64,000 nt of DNA from the NCBI GenBank assembly GCA_023313575.1, contig JAJTTP010000007.1, positions 1,922,001-1,986,000 of the forward strand. Reading direction: 5' to 3'. Both the position numbers and the translations under genes were made by a program. The notes under the pieces were generated by a model. The model made no database searches, had not been told where the DNA came from, and worked only from the letters and a program-made list of their open reading frames with translations. This document shows positions 33,786 through 47,046 of this stretch, piece by piece. The DNA is from Eutypella sp. D-1. Taxonomy: Eukaryota > Ascomycota > Sordariomycetes > Xylariales > Diatrypaceae. Position 1 is the stretch's first letter; each line of letters opens with the position of its first letter.

Positions 33786-36030
33786 ACGCCAATCACCCCA
33801 ACTTGGGCCACCCCCTAACTTAGGCCACCTTTACCACACAAACCCTTCAACTTCACTTACACCGTTTATAGCCATTTATTGATAGAATATTATAATAAAT
33901 ATATTAATCGATAGCTTAAAAGACGGGCAATTAAATGATACCAATTCTTTTGTGCCACAGTAAATAAACCAATCAAAATAAGTCGTATAAATATTACGGG
34001 GAGGTGGTCCGTGCGGCACTATGGCCTAAAACGGCGAATATAAAAAGTTATCCTCCGCATAACGTTACGAGCCTAAAAAAATCGTAAAAATATACAGTTT
34101 TCATTATCGTATTGTTCATCGTTTAAGGTATTTGTTAATATATATTTGCGGGTATGGCGCCGTTATTTAATGAGGAAAACATGCAAGCTGCGATAAGGGA
34201 GGTCCTGGATGATGTGGCCTATCGTAAAGCGGCTAGATAATGGGGTGTGCCGCGTTTTACCCTTTAATATCGCCTGTTAGATAGAAGAACGGCAGACCAA
34301 TACGGTAAAGATCGTCAGAAGCTATCTGCGGCTAGTGAGGGCTATGTGGCGCAGTGGATTATAAGACAGGAAGCCTTGGGATATGCCCCTACCCATCGTA
34401 ACGTTCGTTACGTCTGTATAAGGCTCCTCTAACTGGAGTATAAGGGGGCCGATACGCCTGTGCTGGGTAAAAATTGGGTAACGGGCTTTTTGCGGCGTAA
34501 TCCATTAGTGAAAACGAAAATAAGGCGACGCCTTAACTATAAACGAGTTAACGCAGCCACGCCGGCCAATATCAACTCGTTCTTTAACCGGCGGGAGGAC
34601 TTCGACTAGGTTCTCCCAGAGAATACGTAAAATGCCGATAAAGCTGGTATTATAGAAAGCCAAGGAATTAATGGCTTAGTTATAGGCAGCGCGGCCTTCA
34701 AAGGCACAGACGTCAAAGGCAACCAATCGCGGGCGTGGACCTCCCTTATTAAATACATCAGCGCCCTTAACAAGGCTCTCTCTCCCCTCGTCATATTCAA
34801 AGCCAAGACGATACAAGCCCAGTGGTTCGAAAATAACTTCAATCAGCCCGGTTAGCACTTTGCCCGGTCCCAAAATGGATGGACCAGTAACGCTATAACC
34901 CTCGAATAGCTACGCAAAGTCTTCTTACCCCAAACCCAGCCCAACAACCCCTCAGCGGCCCGGCTCCTTATTATTAATGGACATAGGAGCCACTCAACTG
35001 ATAAGTTCATGTGGGAGTGCTTTTCCAATAATATATATCTCCTATTTATACCCGCACACACCAGCCACGTACTGCAGCCGCTAAACCTCACCTGCTTCTT
35101 CCCACTCAAAGCCGCCTATAAAAGACGCATCGCCAGCCTCGCCGAGATAACAGATTCTGCGCCTATAAGCAAGCTCCAATTTTTACGCTGCTACGCAGAA
35201 GCCCGGCAAGAAGGTCTACGATCTGCCAATATCAAAGCAGGGTTCAAAGCCAGTGGGCTATATCCTATCAATCGTACAAAAGCCCTGGCTAACCCCCACG
35301 TCCTCAAAGCTGCAGAGATAGTGGCAGAAAAGGAGGCTATACTCAACTCTAATGCCCAGCAGCAGCACCAGCAAACGGGCCTTGGCGATCCTAAAAGGGG
35401 CACCGATATGATCGAGTTGTTCCAAGGGCTCGTTAACTCTGCGGAGGCCAGGCAGGCCGTTAAATCAACTGCCAGGGCTATAGATAAGAAAAATATACAG
35501 ATAACGGCCTTAACGCGTGAAATAAAGAAGCTCAACGTCCAAGTAAAAAGGCTAGCACCCAAAAAACAGCGCAAAATACCCATGGATCCCAACGATAAGC
35601 TCATAAGTATGGACCAAGTGCTGGCAGACCGGGCCCAACAGGCCGAGCGCTGGGTCTACGTACAAGCGCTTAAAAAGGTCGTAAATCTGGCTAACAGTGA
35701 TGACGGAGAGGAGGACTACGAAGAAGAAGGCCAGGAAAACGATGCTATCGTCGAAGAAAACGAGGCTATCGTCGAGGACGAAGTTATGGCTACGGACAGT
35801 GACGAGGACGAAGATAGTATATTAGAATTTATTGGGTTATCTGCCACTCGCGCGGGGCGGGCCATTCGCCGGCTAGCGAGATATAACGACTAGATATTAT
35901 TATTCATCTTCAAAATCGCTACATAACTATCAAAACACTATAATTTTACGAGTTATATTCATTAAGTTATTTATTATTAAAGTTATAGTGTTTGTGTGGA
36001 GAAGGTGGCCCAAGTTGGGGTGATTGGCGT
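33786..36030 (+). mobile_element. pogo/Fot1-like DNA transposon with intact ends
   Basis: The two ends form a perfect inverted repeat of 27 bp (ACGCCAATCACCCCAACTTG... at 33786, its complement ending at 36030) and are flanked on both sides by TA (33784-33785 and 36031-36032). TA duplication and this TIR style define the Tc1/mariner-pogo superfamily. The element is 2245 bp and carries one transposase frame (34154-35893). It is AT-richer than its flanks, especially in the first 350 bp and after 35890. Only the terminal sequence and the duplication look fresh; the coding part is damaged. Confidence 0.93.
34154..35893 (+). pseudogene. DDE transposase pseudogene (pogo/Fot1 type) with RIP-like stops
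   Basis: One continuous frame of 580 codons runs from ATG 34154 to TAG 35893, interrupted by seven stops, all TAA or TAG (first at 34238-34240), with no frameshift. Each could come from a Gln codon by one C-to-T change. The N-terminal part has a helix-turn-helix-like start; the middle reads KGTDVKGNQSRAWTSLIKY and KALSPLVIFKAKTIQAQWF, typical of DDE_1 transposases. Catalytic positions are altered: the strand usually ending in Asp-Gly-His reads IINGHRSH, and a later expected Asp is Asn (QPLNLTCFFPLK). These are G-to-A changes, the other strand of the same process. From 35009 onward the frame is open for 294 codons, ending in an acidic tail. It should be inactive. Confidence 0.9.
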
Positions 36031-36032
36031 TA

Positions 36033-37379
36033 CCGCAATGTATTATGAAGCTGTGGATGATATTTCCGTGAAGAAAATACCCCGTACCATGTCAACGACG
36101 ATATCCCGAGTAAGGAAACCGGTCGTCAGCTCCGCCGCCAATGACTTCGCGTGAAATATCTCCGGTACCCCACCTAAGTCTCCACCTTAGAGACCCCGGC
36201 CCAAGCCCGATGCGGCCCCATAAAAGGAGACAACGGGCGGGCACTTCGAATCCGCTAAACGGAACGGGGCTGGCACTTGGCACGGTGGAAAAGGCGTATT
36301 TACTGTTCGAGGCCAATGACTACATATAGATATACGTAGATTCAGCCACTCCCTGTCGCATTCCATACGGCGGACCTTGCGGGCTGGCCGTCCCGTAGCC
36401 AAGCCCCGGAATGGCTAAGTGGCTGCGCAGCCGAGACATTGCATTGGATTATGACACAAACCGTCTTCTCTCCGCTGGAAGGCGGGGGGGGGGGGGGAGG
36501 GAATTGGACGAGACACCGAGTGGCCGTGGGCAATATTGCATTTCCGTATGGATTTCATAGAATTAACCACGCATCCCAGGCTGCTAGGATTGGCGCAGCA
36601 GGAGCCGTGCCGGCGTCATCGTATAGGTAACGGGTGCGAAAGAGGATAAGGACGATTACGATGGAATCTCTATCTGTTCATGCCCTACGGACGCGCTGGA
36701 TAGAGTTGGGAAGACGGGCCGTTGCTAGCCAGGCGGGGAAGTCGGCCAGGTGTATTTCTATCCCTATTCTAAGGAGATAATCTGGATGAATACACGAGAA
36801 GAGTTGGTTGGTACTGCGGGGATAGGCAGAAATATCGTCAATTTTTAGATCTTCATGACGACAAATCGCTGAGACTGTTATATATCGGTGACTGTCATCC
36901 ATGGTTCACAGTTCGCTCATTTCTGTTGCACGTACTAGATGCAGAAATGAAGCTTAATATCATTGTGTAGAAACTGAACCTAGGTACAAAAAGAAAAGGT
37001 GCATTGGCTCTTAGAATGCAAATTGGGGCCAGACCAGTACTTTCATCCATACAGGATTGGAACATCAACCGTTCGATGATTTCCCCCTCCCCCCTACCTG
37101 ACGGAAGGAATTCAGCCTGGTAGATCGTATCACCCAGCCTGGCAACGAAGCGAAATATGCTAATATCCACAATGGCTTTGGGGTAGTTTGCTCCTCCATT
37201 ATGCTCATAGAAATGGGGATCATCAGTCGTAATTGAACAAGAAAATGGGTAAACTATCCGACACGGAGTGTCGTGATAGTAACCATGACATGATGGGCTC
37301 ATGCCATCATCCACATAACCAATATCTTACGCGTGTATCTGAAGTCTCCTCCGTGACATATATGCATGGGTTAACGAAT
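36033..37379. other. Intergenic region
   Basis: No gene is supported; frames of 60-139 codons have no domain. A run of 13 G at about 36483-36496 is the only sharp feature. Confidence 0.5.
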
Positions 37380-38394
37380 TTAGGAAGAACCAACGACGGT
37401 CGGCTGGCCCAGGGGTTTGAGGATGTTAGAGGCATAAAGGCCGGCAACGTTGCCTAGAGGATGTATTAGCACAACTCAAATGGCTTCAGAACAGGCTTGA
37501 CTTACCTGCAGGGTGATAGTTGCAGACCATGTACCACGCATCCAGGCCGGACATCATGGTGCCTTTAGGGCAGAACTGGACAGCACATCCAACCTCGGTC
37601 GACTCCTTCCAGATCAACTGGGTGTAGTGACCCCAGCTCTCAAATTGGTCCATGTTCGGGCTGTCGTTGCCATACTCATTCTCCGGAAAGTTGTTAATCT
37701 CCCCGTTGTACCACATGTCCGTGACTGCCATCTTGATAGCGCCAGTCTTGCCGAGGTCCGCAGCGCCGCTGGAAACACCCCACATGGCGATGTTCTGACC
37801 ATAATCCTTGTCACCTTGCTCCCTGTGGTTATATTAATCAGTTTCGCGTTGGCCATAAGGTGATATATGAACCTACATGTCATGCTTAAAGACACACTCA
37901 GCTGCGCTGTTGCTGGCATAACCAGCAATTCGGTCGTTCCATGTTACTTCGGGGACCGAGTGGTTGGCGCGATGAAGGTTGTGGTGGTAGATACCGGCGC
38001 CCTCGAAGTCATCGTCAGCGGGGGCGGCAGGCTTGGGCTCATCTGACGAAGGTTGCTTCGCAGTTGGGGCCTCAGTTGTGGGCTCCGACTGGGATTCGGA
38101 CTTGACAACGGTAACAACGGGAGGGCTAGTGGGTTCAGGCTCAGTCTCAGCACCCTGGGTGACGGTGACAACAGGGACGGGCGCCTTCGTCTCGGCGGCC
38201 GACTGTGCCTCCACAGGGGGGTCCTCAGGCCGTTGCTTAATTCCAGTAATTTGGGTGGCCTCAGGGCCTGAGCCCTCAGTCACAGTAACTGTCGCGTAGT
38301 ACGTCTCGACCTCGGTGATGTACTTGCGCTTCTCTAAAGGGCCGGCAATGGCCAGGGAGGCGCTGACGGCCGCGATGAGGATGGATGTTCTCAT
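37380..38394 (-). CDS. CAP/SCP (PR-1-like) secreted protein
   Basis: Three exons (37877-38394, 37506-37822, 37380-37453) give 302 aa; the last 24 residues lie in a 74-nt exon after a perfect CAG|GTAAGT donor. Start 38394 gives the signal peptide MRTSILIAAVSASLAIAG followed by LEKR, a likely Kex2 site; an upstream ATG at 38409 adds five residues. Residues about 25-130 are a Thr/Pro/Glu-rich linker with repeated VVTV motifs, probably O-glycosylated. The CAP domain follows: IYHHNLHRANHSVPEVTWND, GQNIAMWG, GHYTQLIWKESTEVGC (CRISP motif 1) and MVCNYHPAGN (CRISP motif 2). Known fungal relatives (Pry type) bind sterols or fatty acids outside the cell. The exact ligand here is unknown. Confidence 0.93.
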
Positions 38395-41300
38395 GTTTGC
38401 TAGCTGCACAGAGATCTGCTAATGGCAGTTACGTTCCTGGAGAATGTCAGCTACAAAGCTTCGGGACAATTAATGAATGAACAGAAGGAAAAGCAAATCT
38501 GGTGCGACAAAACTGCAGTTGCGCCGAGAATTCTGGCTGTTGTCCCTGACTTCGACAGTAATAGATAAGGAATTTCCAAAAGGATAGAACCAAGCATAGA
38601 TACCCTCACAACATACGGTACGCTTGTTGCAACAGGGCTAACTGCTCCTCCATCGTTGGGGAAAGGACACCGGCAATTTGGATGCCTCGAGGCAATCAAG
38701 TCTGCCCCCCGTTGTAATGGCCCTTATCCAGCTGCACCGACACTCGAGTCCCATGGCGTCTTTGTGTGGTGTGAACCATATAGATACGAACGAAATAATG
38801 CAATAAAACGACAATGGCCACTCTACTCACGTGAAGATATCCACGGATAATTTAGCCAAGAAAGAAATGAAATGACTTGACATACCTTTTCGCGATGATG
38901 TTGCCGATAGGCAAAGTGGGAAGTTGTACGGTGGTGATGAGAAGTCCAGATAATTTCGATTGCGGGAGGGGCTTAAAATAATGGGATTGTGGATGGTATT
39001 TCCAAGAATCCGAGTATAGTCACTTAAGGTGCGAGTGTATCGTAAGAATTGTTAGTGGGTGGCTGGCAACTTTGTCGTGTGCGTCAGAGACAGACTGGCA
39101 ATGACTGTCTTGCTGCTTGCTTGCTAACTAGAGCGGATAGACGGGCAATTCCGTGGCTCGGCCGAGAGAAACTTGTCTTGCAAACGGGCGGCTGGCGTCC
39201 GGGCAGAATAATAACTGACAAGTAGACGAGAAATCAAGGAAGGAATGGAATGTAATGATCGAGCAGGCTGATCAAAAACTGTGGGAGGCGTAAAGTGGTC
39301 GGTGTCGCAAGACAGAAGACAGCGTCACAAGTAATGAATGAGTGGAATGAGTGTGGTGTACCGTGGGAGAGGTAGAAGACAAGTGGTGATGGACTTGAAT
39401 CAAAGTAGATGTGGGAAAAGGTGGGAGTTGTAGGCTGTTCTTAAGGAATGGAAGTGCGCCGAGGCGAACACAAAACGAGTGAAAATTTGTGGTAGGTAGG
39501 AGTCAAGAAGTCTTACGAACGGAGCATGGAGCTGGCCAGGCCTATCATTAAAAAAAAAGGTGAGATGACAAGCTTGGAAGGAGAGAAGAAGGCCCAAGGA
39601 TATATCACGATATATCACGGGGAAAATATTGGAGGGGGGGATAGGAAAAGGAAATCATCCAAACAATCTGGACGGGCCCGGTGATTGAACGCTCTTCCCT
39701 ATACTCTATGTACCTCTGTATGTACCTACCCTACCAGATGAGCACCTGCATAGACCTAAGGCAGGTACCCGGATAGGTACCCGGATAGAGATCTCTAGCT
39801 TGCATTATCTATAATACCCGTGGTCCTGGAAACTGTCCGTTCTAACTGCCTGATTGGCTTAAATCGTGAATCCAGCATCGTGGTACAACGTGTATCTACA
39901 TACAGGGAGGTACTTACCTTATCAGGCAGAAAAGCAATGTTGACAGGTACGGAGTACATTCCTATACGTGCATGTGACTCCCAGGCTTGTGTATCGAGAC
40001 ATTTGTATGTCATTTGGGCACACACACATCCATGAATCTTGTACTCCGTGTCTCATATTAATGCCCACCTAGGTAAACTATGATATCCTACCTACCCAGT
40101 TCGACCCTGGACGTTATTTATTTCATACATCGCAAGGAGTTGCTTTTCTACCGCGGCTGACGTTGACCTCCATTTGAAGGCCTGGAAAATAAAAAAGGCT
40201 ATACATATTGACCGTAGTCTAAGGGTGATGAGAGTGACGATTATGTACGGAACTTTGGACGGTAAAGAACTACCCAAAGAGGATAGGTACATAGGTACGT
40301 GTGATGTTTGCTTACACCTACCTTATGTATGTATGTACTAAGCGAAGAAAAAAAAAGCTTATCAACATTCATTACCTGGTTGGGCACCACCTTCCCTTCT
40401 GTTGAGCTTCCATTGGTGATATCGGTCACCCTTGGTAACTATCTGCCCAGGTGGAAACGTACTTCATATCCGCCTATTATATATCAGCACTCTGACCGTT
40501 ATCAACTTTATTTTCCGGGTCGGTCTTGCCCTACTTTGTACAGAGACTTACATGTCTCCGGAAGATGCTTGCCGACCTCTAAAGCGGTTGTAAGTTTAGA
40601 CTATTCAAGTTCTGAATGTTCTATTACGGTTGTAATGCTGAGTACTGACAGTAAGTAAAACTGGCAAGCATCTAGGTTGGGTCCAGAAGCACATGGATAC
40701 AAGGGTCAGGTGCCTTCAAATGTTTAACTTCAATGTAAACAAATGACGAGCAGCTGCCCCACAACAATTTGAGCTCTAACCGAAAAGGCTAGAGGATATC
40801 GTCTATGGCAGGTGAGTAGCATCTGATGAGTTTCTTATGGAAATCCCTTTTCTTGTTCTGGCTGGTTTCTTGTTCTTTTTCTCTCTATTTTCATGAATTG
40901 TGTATCACGTCTTGGCCGTGTAACATGACAGCAAATACCGACTCCACACCTACGAAGTTACCTCAAGGGCGAGATCATCAGATGCCAGCATGTCTTGTGT
41001 CTTGTACACTTGCACCACATAGCGGTACCTAGTCTCCTCGAAAGCCCCTGCCAACTCATAACCTAAGCAAGTAGTGGATCATGGTACCTTGCAGCAGCTT
41101 CCCGGATGCATGGAAGGTTACTACCTGCGAGACGGAGGCGTTATGAGAAACCTGACTTTGGCTAGGCCATTGGCCACTAAGGGGCGCCGATTTGGGTCTA
41201 AGTACAGGGCGGGACCGATGCGGGGAAGGCACAACCCCGTGCTAGCCCGGTAAGTACATATACCATGTACAAGTAACTAAGCAGTGCCCCTAACCGAGTT

Positions 41301-44300
41301 TGGAAACTCTATCACTGAAGCCCGCTGATTATGCTTATGCACTTTTATGTATAAGAAATACAATGGTGATAGTGGTAATAATAGTTATGATGCTGACAGT
41401 AATAGTGATAATGGTGATAGTGCTGATAGTGGTGGTAAAAGTCCTACAACGTATGGAATGGTGGTATTGGTATTAGCACGCACGCAGGCTGGGCAGGTGA
41501 TGGTTATTGTCTATCTAAAAGCGGTTAGGCTTGGTTAGGGCACTTCCTGGCTATGGGTACCTGTGCCAACCCTGCTGTAAATCCCGGCGCTATGTTCCCT
41601 GCCCCCCACAAGATGATTTGCTGCAGGGTTTGCAAACTACGCTGGCCCCGCTCTGCCCCCTGGCCAGCCCGACTGTGGCTTGCCGCAGATCATCGAGGTC
41701 AACCTCACTTGCTGCTTGGCTTAGATGAAGTGGCGCACTCGTACCTGCATGTTCTGAAACGAGCTTAATTCTGAGCGGCTGTCAATTGGTGGCCCTATAG
41801 ACAGCTGCCAGTTGAACGTGAGGGCATCTACAACACACCTTCCAGTCAGTTATAGCCACCAGCATATAGGCTCAGTTGAAGCAGAGCTCTATTCCTAAAA
41901 GCAGATTGATAACTCTGCCTTGACCATTGTTTCCAGCGCCGGGGTTATTGCAATTCAAAGCGGTTCGCCCGCTTCATGATTACCCCGGCTAGGACCCCCA
42001 GATGGGACCGCATGATTTTTAAGTTCTCGCTTTCCATTCCTCGTTCGAATTAAAGTAACTTACAGCAGTCGTTCATTGCTTGCTTGAGCCTGAAATTAGG
42101 TGCATCCTCGTCGCCGAGCTTCTTGTTCTCCTGCTCTTTCGACCTACGCAAAACGGAATCTTGCAACATCGGCCTACGATGACCCCGGCCTGCGTATTTC
42201 CTTCGCAGAATAGGTCCATATCCTCCGGGAGACGGCTTATGGGAGGAGAAGCAAGACACACATGGAGGTAAAGTCTAGCGCTCTCCAAGGTGTGTTCTTA
42301 TATTTGACTTGATCATGCCAGGGACCCCTTGACTCCGGAAACAAAATGTCATACTACCCGTTGGCTTTGGTACAAGTCCCCCGTTCTGTTCATGTGTCTC
42401 CCAGGGAGCCAGGGCCACGGGGTCGGCGAATGAGTCCGTAGGACAAGGACATCGTGGCGGGTAAGCTGCAGGCGTGTCTCATCCTCCCTATTGGCCTTGG
42501 GCCAATACCCACCGTTCTCTGCAGATACTCTGCAATTGTCCATGCATGACCTGTCTCGTTTCGGTGCTGTAAGATGCAAATTGATTAGCTCCGGGCTGTC
42601 GAGCACGAGGGTTGCATTGAAGTGTTGTTTTGGCAGGAGGCTCTGCTCTTGGGACGTGCAGGGCACCAAAGGTCCAAGCAGATGATCCACAACTAGGATG
42701 ACGATCAACGATACACGTATCTATCTGTGCTAAACTAAATTTCATTCCAGAATCCCAGCACCGTGGCTAGGAGACCGTTTGACAAGCAAACAACGCCAAA
42801 CCGCTACCGGGGGAACTAGGGAGGCCCATCATAGACCCGGCACAGGGGCTTTCGTCCTCTGAGCTAGATGGTTGCTTGCATGAGTAGCCCATCGTGTCGG
42901 ATTGGCCCGGTCTTGGCAATCGACCGTCAGAGACAGATGACGGCATCTTTCAAGACGGTCTAAGGCACAAGCGTGGCAGGTACCCGACACGGACATTCTT
43001 AAGAACAAGACCACGTTAGAAATGTTCCTGCTAGAACTTTTTCCCGGATGTGAAATCCCATCCTTGTGTACTTATGTACATCAGACGGCGGCGCCGACGA
43101 CTGATTCCCGCTGACTTGCCCTAATCACTTCATGGAATAGCGCTAAGGAGACAGGGGCGTTTTGTCCGCAAACCCCGAAACGCCACGTGAGATCAGCTAT
43201 CACCTAGTGGGGAGTCAGAACTTAATCCAAGATTAGATGATGATTGGTCAGTATCAGGCAGGAACAGCTTACAAAAAGACAGACATATACGTTTCAAAGT
43301 GGCCATCGAGTCCTACGAAGATCCTCGTATTTTCAACGCCCCCCGCCCAACCGCTCAAAGCCTCCTGCTCTCTTTCTGCGGTATTGGTATAAGAATGGCC
43401 TTGCTTCCGAACCATAAACGGCTCTAGGTCCGAGACACTAGATAACCGGGCACTGTGAGTAGTATACGCGCGTTTATAACGGCCTTATCTAGAGACGAGC
43501 CTAACTGCACATACGTTCCAGCTTCTAGCTGCATTCATTGTGCTGCATTCTAGTAATGTAGCCGTCATCACATTTCGATCAGTAGGTTACAATCCTGCTA
43601 AAGGACAGACGAGAAATCTTTCCTCAGGCCGACGGACATAGCGCAACACGGGTTCGCCTAGTGACACTGTGCATGTCACCATTTTCAGGATGTCCTAAAA
43701 TTCGGACTATACGGTTAGCAATCGCTCATATATAAGGCCAGAGGTCTGACTGAGAGTGTTAGGCAGTCACTGTGTATGTAGGGGAGCGTTCTGAAGCGCC
43801 CGGTACGGCTACACTATTGCATCCATAAGTGTTTCATTACTAGAAGCTGACACCGCATTTAACAGCTTTCATATTTCCCTATGAATTAACTAGTTAAAAT
43901 AATTGCCTGCAGACTTGGAGCTCTGAAATGTAGGCAGCCTGGCCGCCTAAGCTTTTTGGTTTAAAGTTTAGCAGGGCTTTCCCTGCCAGGGTGCCATTTG
44001 CTGGTGATGGGCCTGGGTTCAAGGCGGAACCTTGTTTGATATGGTCACACGAGCAATTATTAAGGCTCGACTTACTGGTCAAAATTCCACCACTAATTAT
44101 CCGGCGTGGCGTCACAGGCTTTTAATCAGAAACAAGGCCAGTGTCCCCTCTCCTGCCCCTTGGCATTCGAAGGCGTTGCTTTTGCTAACCGGAGGTCACT
44201 TTCCGCAGCAAGAAGCCGGCAGATATGACCCGGAAAGGTCCCTGACAAATAATTTTATATAACGCGGCCTGGAGGCTTCTGAGGCTGATGGATTAGAAGA

Positions 44301-46349
44301 CAGTACTTCAACGGTTTAGGAAATCGTACTCAAAACACCTGTCCGGTATTAGACCATTAAGTCCCAAGACTATCTCAGGTGGCCGCGGGCGGTATCACGG
44401 AAATGCTAGACAGAGGGGAGAGGGTGCTAGAAGCGAGTACTTCCATATTCACATCCCGGCCGTCGGTATATTCATCTTCCCTCGGTTCTGACCTTTACTC
44501 AGATCATAGATCACGAGAACGTTCGTCGGCTACGAAAGCCATTTGTATCAGTATTTGGCTGGTTCTGTGTCGGGACCATCCACCCTCGAGCTACCATGGA
44601 CCACTTGGTGGCTGTCGCGCGGCTGGAGTAGGTTATGATTGGAATGACGTTCCCCACTCTTTCGCCAACTTGACTTGTCCATTCTTTTTTGCGAGACTCA
44701 TCGATGACACTTTCCTAGAAGATACCCAGGTTAGCGAGGTAACTTTCGTACGAAACATCCAGTCGACGATATGGAGGACATGACATGTCGGTTCCTGGAA
44801 GGTGGCGAAGGGATTCCGAGAAATGCTAAGCGGTAGGCCCGTCGCACGGAAAGGAGTTCTCGATTTTCAAGATTCAGAAACCAACCCTAGTTCTGTCTCA
44901 ATGCAACGGCCGAGGACCATGGTAATTAGTGGGTCTGGAACGCCCGCGATGTCCAGCCCGTCTAATCCTTCGGTTAATGGACCTGCGGCCGGAGACGGAG
45001 ATCACGGACGGAGAAGGCGATACCGAGTCGAAGCGGCGAGTACCACACACCTGTCTCAGATGCGTGGCGGCGTAGACAGCGGAAGTACCAACTCAGGTAG
45101 GTGCGTTCGAGAGCCCGTCGATGCCGTAGCCTTGGTTGAGACCACGAATGTCACGTTTTAGCTCTCTGTATCGGTGATATGGAAGTAATCTGGTACGTAA
45201 GAAGTATGCGGGCTGTAAGGTTGGGGTCCTACCCGCTCCGGTCCATTAGTCTCCCCCCCGAAAGGAACGGCATGGATCCACATCCGCCTGGTATATACTT
45301 GGAGTAGTGGAGGCGTGCTATATGGAGAGCATCAATTACACAATAATATTACTGCTTGTCCTTTTCTTCCTTTCTGTTTTCGTCTCCCTGCAGCCTTTTC
45401 TCCTCCATATTCGATTAATATCATATCATTATCATGTAAGCACCCCGCGTGTCTTTCCCGCCCAAGTATACCACAGTAATTAATTCATTCCATGCTAATA
45501 TTATATGTCACTGACCACCAAGCAGGTAATCACCTTCTCAGCAATGTAAGAAGTACACCTATTCAGGCTCTGCGAGGCGCCTACAATGCAGCGAGGTGGG
45601 TGGCCGCTAGTACCTACCTCAAACTGTACGACACCAAAGTGAAGGTCTGGTGACCAAGGCAATAACCTCCGGATGCTAAGATACAAGGCTCGGATAGACT
45701 TTATCTATGCGCGCCTCTTTATTGCGTACATACGCTTGATATTTTGCTAAGCCCGGCTACCGAGTCGATTTACTTCGCAGTTCATTATATACTCGGGAGA
45801 GTGAATTTGTTGGTAGCCAAACGACCAAAGCCACATCGCAGTCAAGCTATGCTCCTTCTGGCCCACTAAAGGCATAACTATTGAGTTGCTATACTCCCAT
45901 ACTATATGAAGAAAAAACATGCTAGTGCTGTTCATTAGCAGGCAGGGATATCACATAATTTCACCAGCAGCCCCGTTAGACACGCATTAAACACCAGGGT
46001 GTGATGTTACAAACCACTCATTCCAGGGTAGCCCTATCCACTGATAACGGAAATCACGTGGCGATCACTCCTTTTGCTGGCGACCGTTTGAATATAAAAG
46101 GGGATGGGATCACTCCCATCTAGATAGCCTCTCCTTTAGCTAGCCAGCGATCAATTTAAGTATTCATCCCTTCTACATCTTCTGTTATCCAAAACCAAGA
46201 CCAGTGGTGACGGCTTCGTTACATGCGATTACGGATGCCGGCCGGCGATTATGGTCTCCAATGTTTGAACACGACGCCGCTGTTACCTAGGTCGGACGCA
46301 ATTGGACGCAGGACTTTGGATTCCTACCATTACACGCATCGTACTACAT
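38395..46349. other. Long gene-poor interval
   Basis: About 8 kb without a gene I can support. The first kilobase should be the CAP gene promoter and contains repeated AAGACA and GGAATGGA elements. Copy B of the dispersed LTR-like repeat lies at 46042-46223. Two open stretches (44379-44783 and 44802-45161, plus strand) are tolerably protein-like but have no recognisable domain and end in stops. A (GATAATGGT)-like stretch occurs at about 41363-41440. Everything else reads as intergenic or decayed DNA. Confidence 0.45.
46042..46223 (+). repeat. Dispersed LTR-like repeat, copy B
   Basis: About 182 bp from TGATAACGGAAATCACG to GACGGCTTCGTTACA with an internal TATAAAAGG box and the shared block CTTTAGCTAGCCAGCGATCA. 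The 5' start TGATAACGG loosely mirrors the 3' end CGTTACA, as an LTR would. No target-site duplication was found. Confidence 0.55.
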
Positions 46350-46846
46350 TCAGCTTGATGTTGCTTGCTTGACTTCAAGGCTGTATGTCCAAGATACGAG
46401 GAGTTTCACGCGGTCATGAGTGGAGGATGAGGCCGCGGAACGGTCGTATCGCGGATTGCTGACCCTCCAATTGGCTCCTCGACCAGTAGGATCCGACGTG
46501 GCAGACGCTGTGTCATTGGAACGGTTCAACGAGAATTGACTGACGACGAGTTGGGGCCGCACATCGACGTGAATTCCCTTGCTTTTCAGGTTGGAGAGAA
46601 GAACGGGGCCTAGTTCGATGCCTCGGCCTTTCGCAAAGTAACCTTGTTTTCCTCTTTAATATACACTTCGTCATAGATAATTGCGGTCATTGTTGAATCC
46701 AAACAGTACATGTCATAGATGTAAGGAGGTGGCAGGACACCATCACTTGTTGGATATGGCTGTCTTATGCTACAGCCATGTAGGTGATCGCTCTGGTATG
46801 TCGAGACCCACGATATATACTCTCTATTTGGCCTTTCCCGTGGTCA
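46350..46846 (-). pseudogene. Decayed coding fragment of unknown family
   Basis: On the minus strand an open stretch reads WVSTYQSDHLHGC, PPPYIYDMYCLDST and IIYDEVYIKEENKVT. A one-base frame change then leads into FAKGRGIELGPVLLSNLKSK and on to a stop at 46350. The amino-acid composition is convincing for protein on both sides of the shift, and the upstream edge runs into TGA codons. I do not recognise the protein. It probably is a broken gene or one end of a spliced gene. Confidence 0.35.
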
Positions 46847-47046
46847 TCAGGGAATAACTTGCTATATATTTCCGCTTTCGGCCCTACGTAGGTGAGACTC
46901 TATCTCTAGACTCTTTTGTGCCTACGTTCTCTTCCATCGAGACCTAAAGCCCCGTATTTACAACTACTACGCTGACCTACTCTTCACATTTCAGTAATGG
47001 ACAGAGCAAGCCGGTCTGGATAAGACATCGATGAAAATCCGAGAAG

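Noticed and set aside
42349..42745. Minus-strand ORF pair near 42.5 kb
   Set aside because: Two overlapping open frames of equal quality and no family; cannot be supported as a gene.
44000..44040. GGGTTCAAGGCGG resembling a tRNA B box
   Set aside because: No A box and no paired acceptor stem at the right distance.
44379..45161. Two plus-strand ORFs of 134 and 119 codons
   Set aside because: Mildly protein-like but no domain, no signal for splicing between them and no homologue that I can name.
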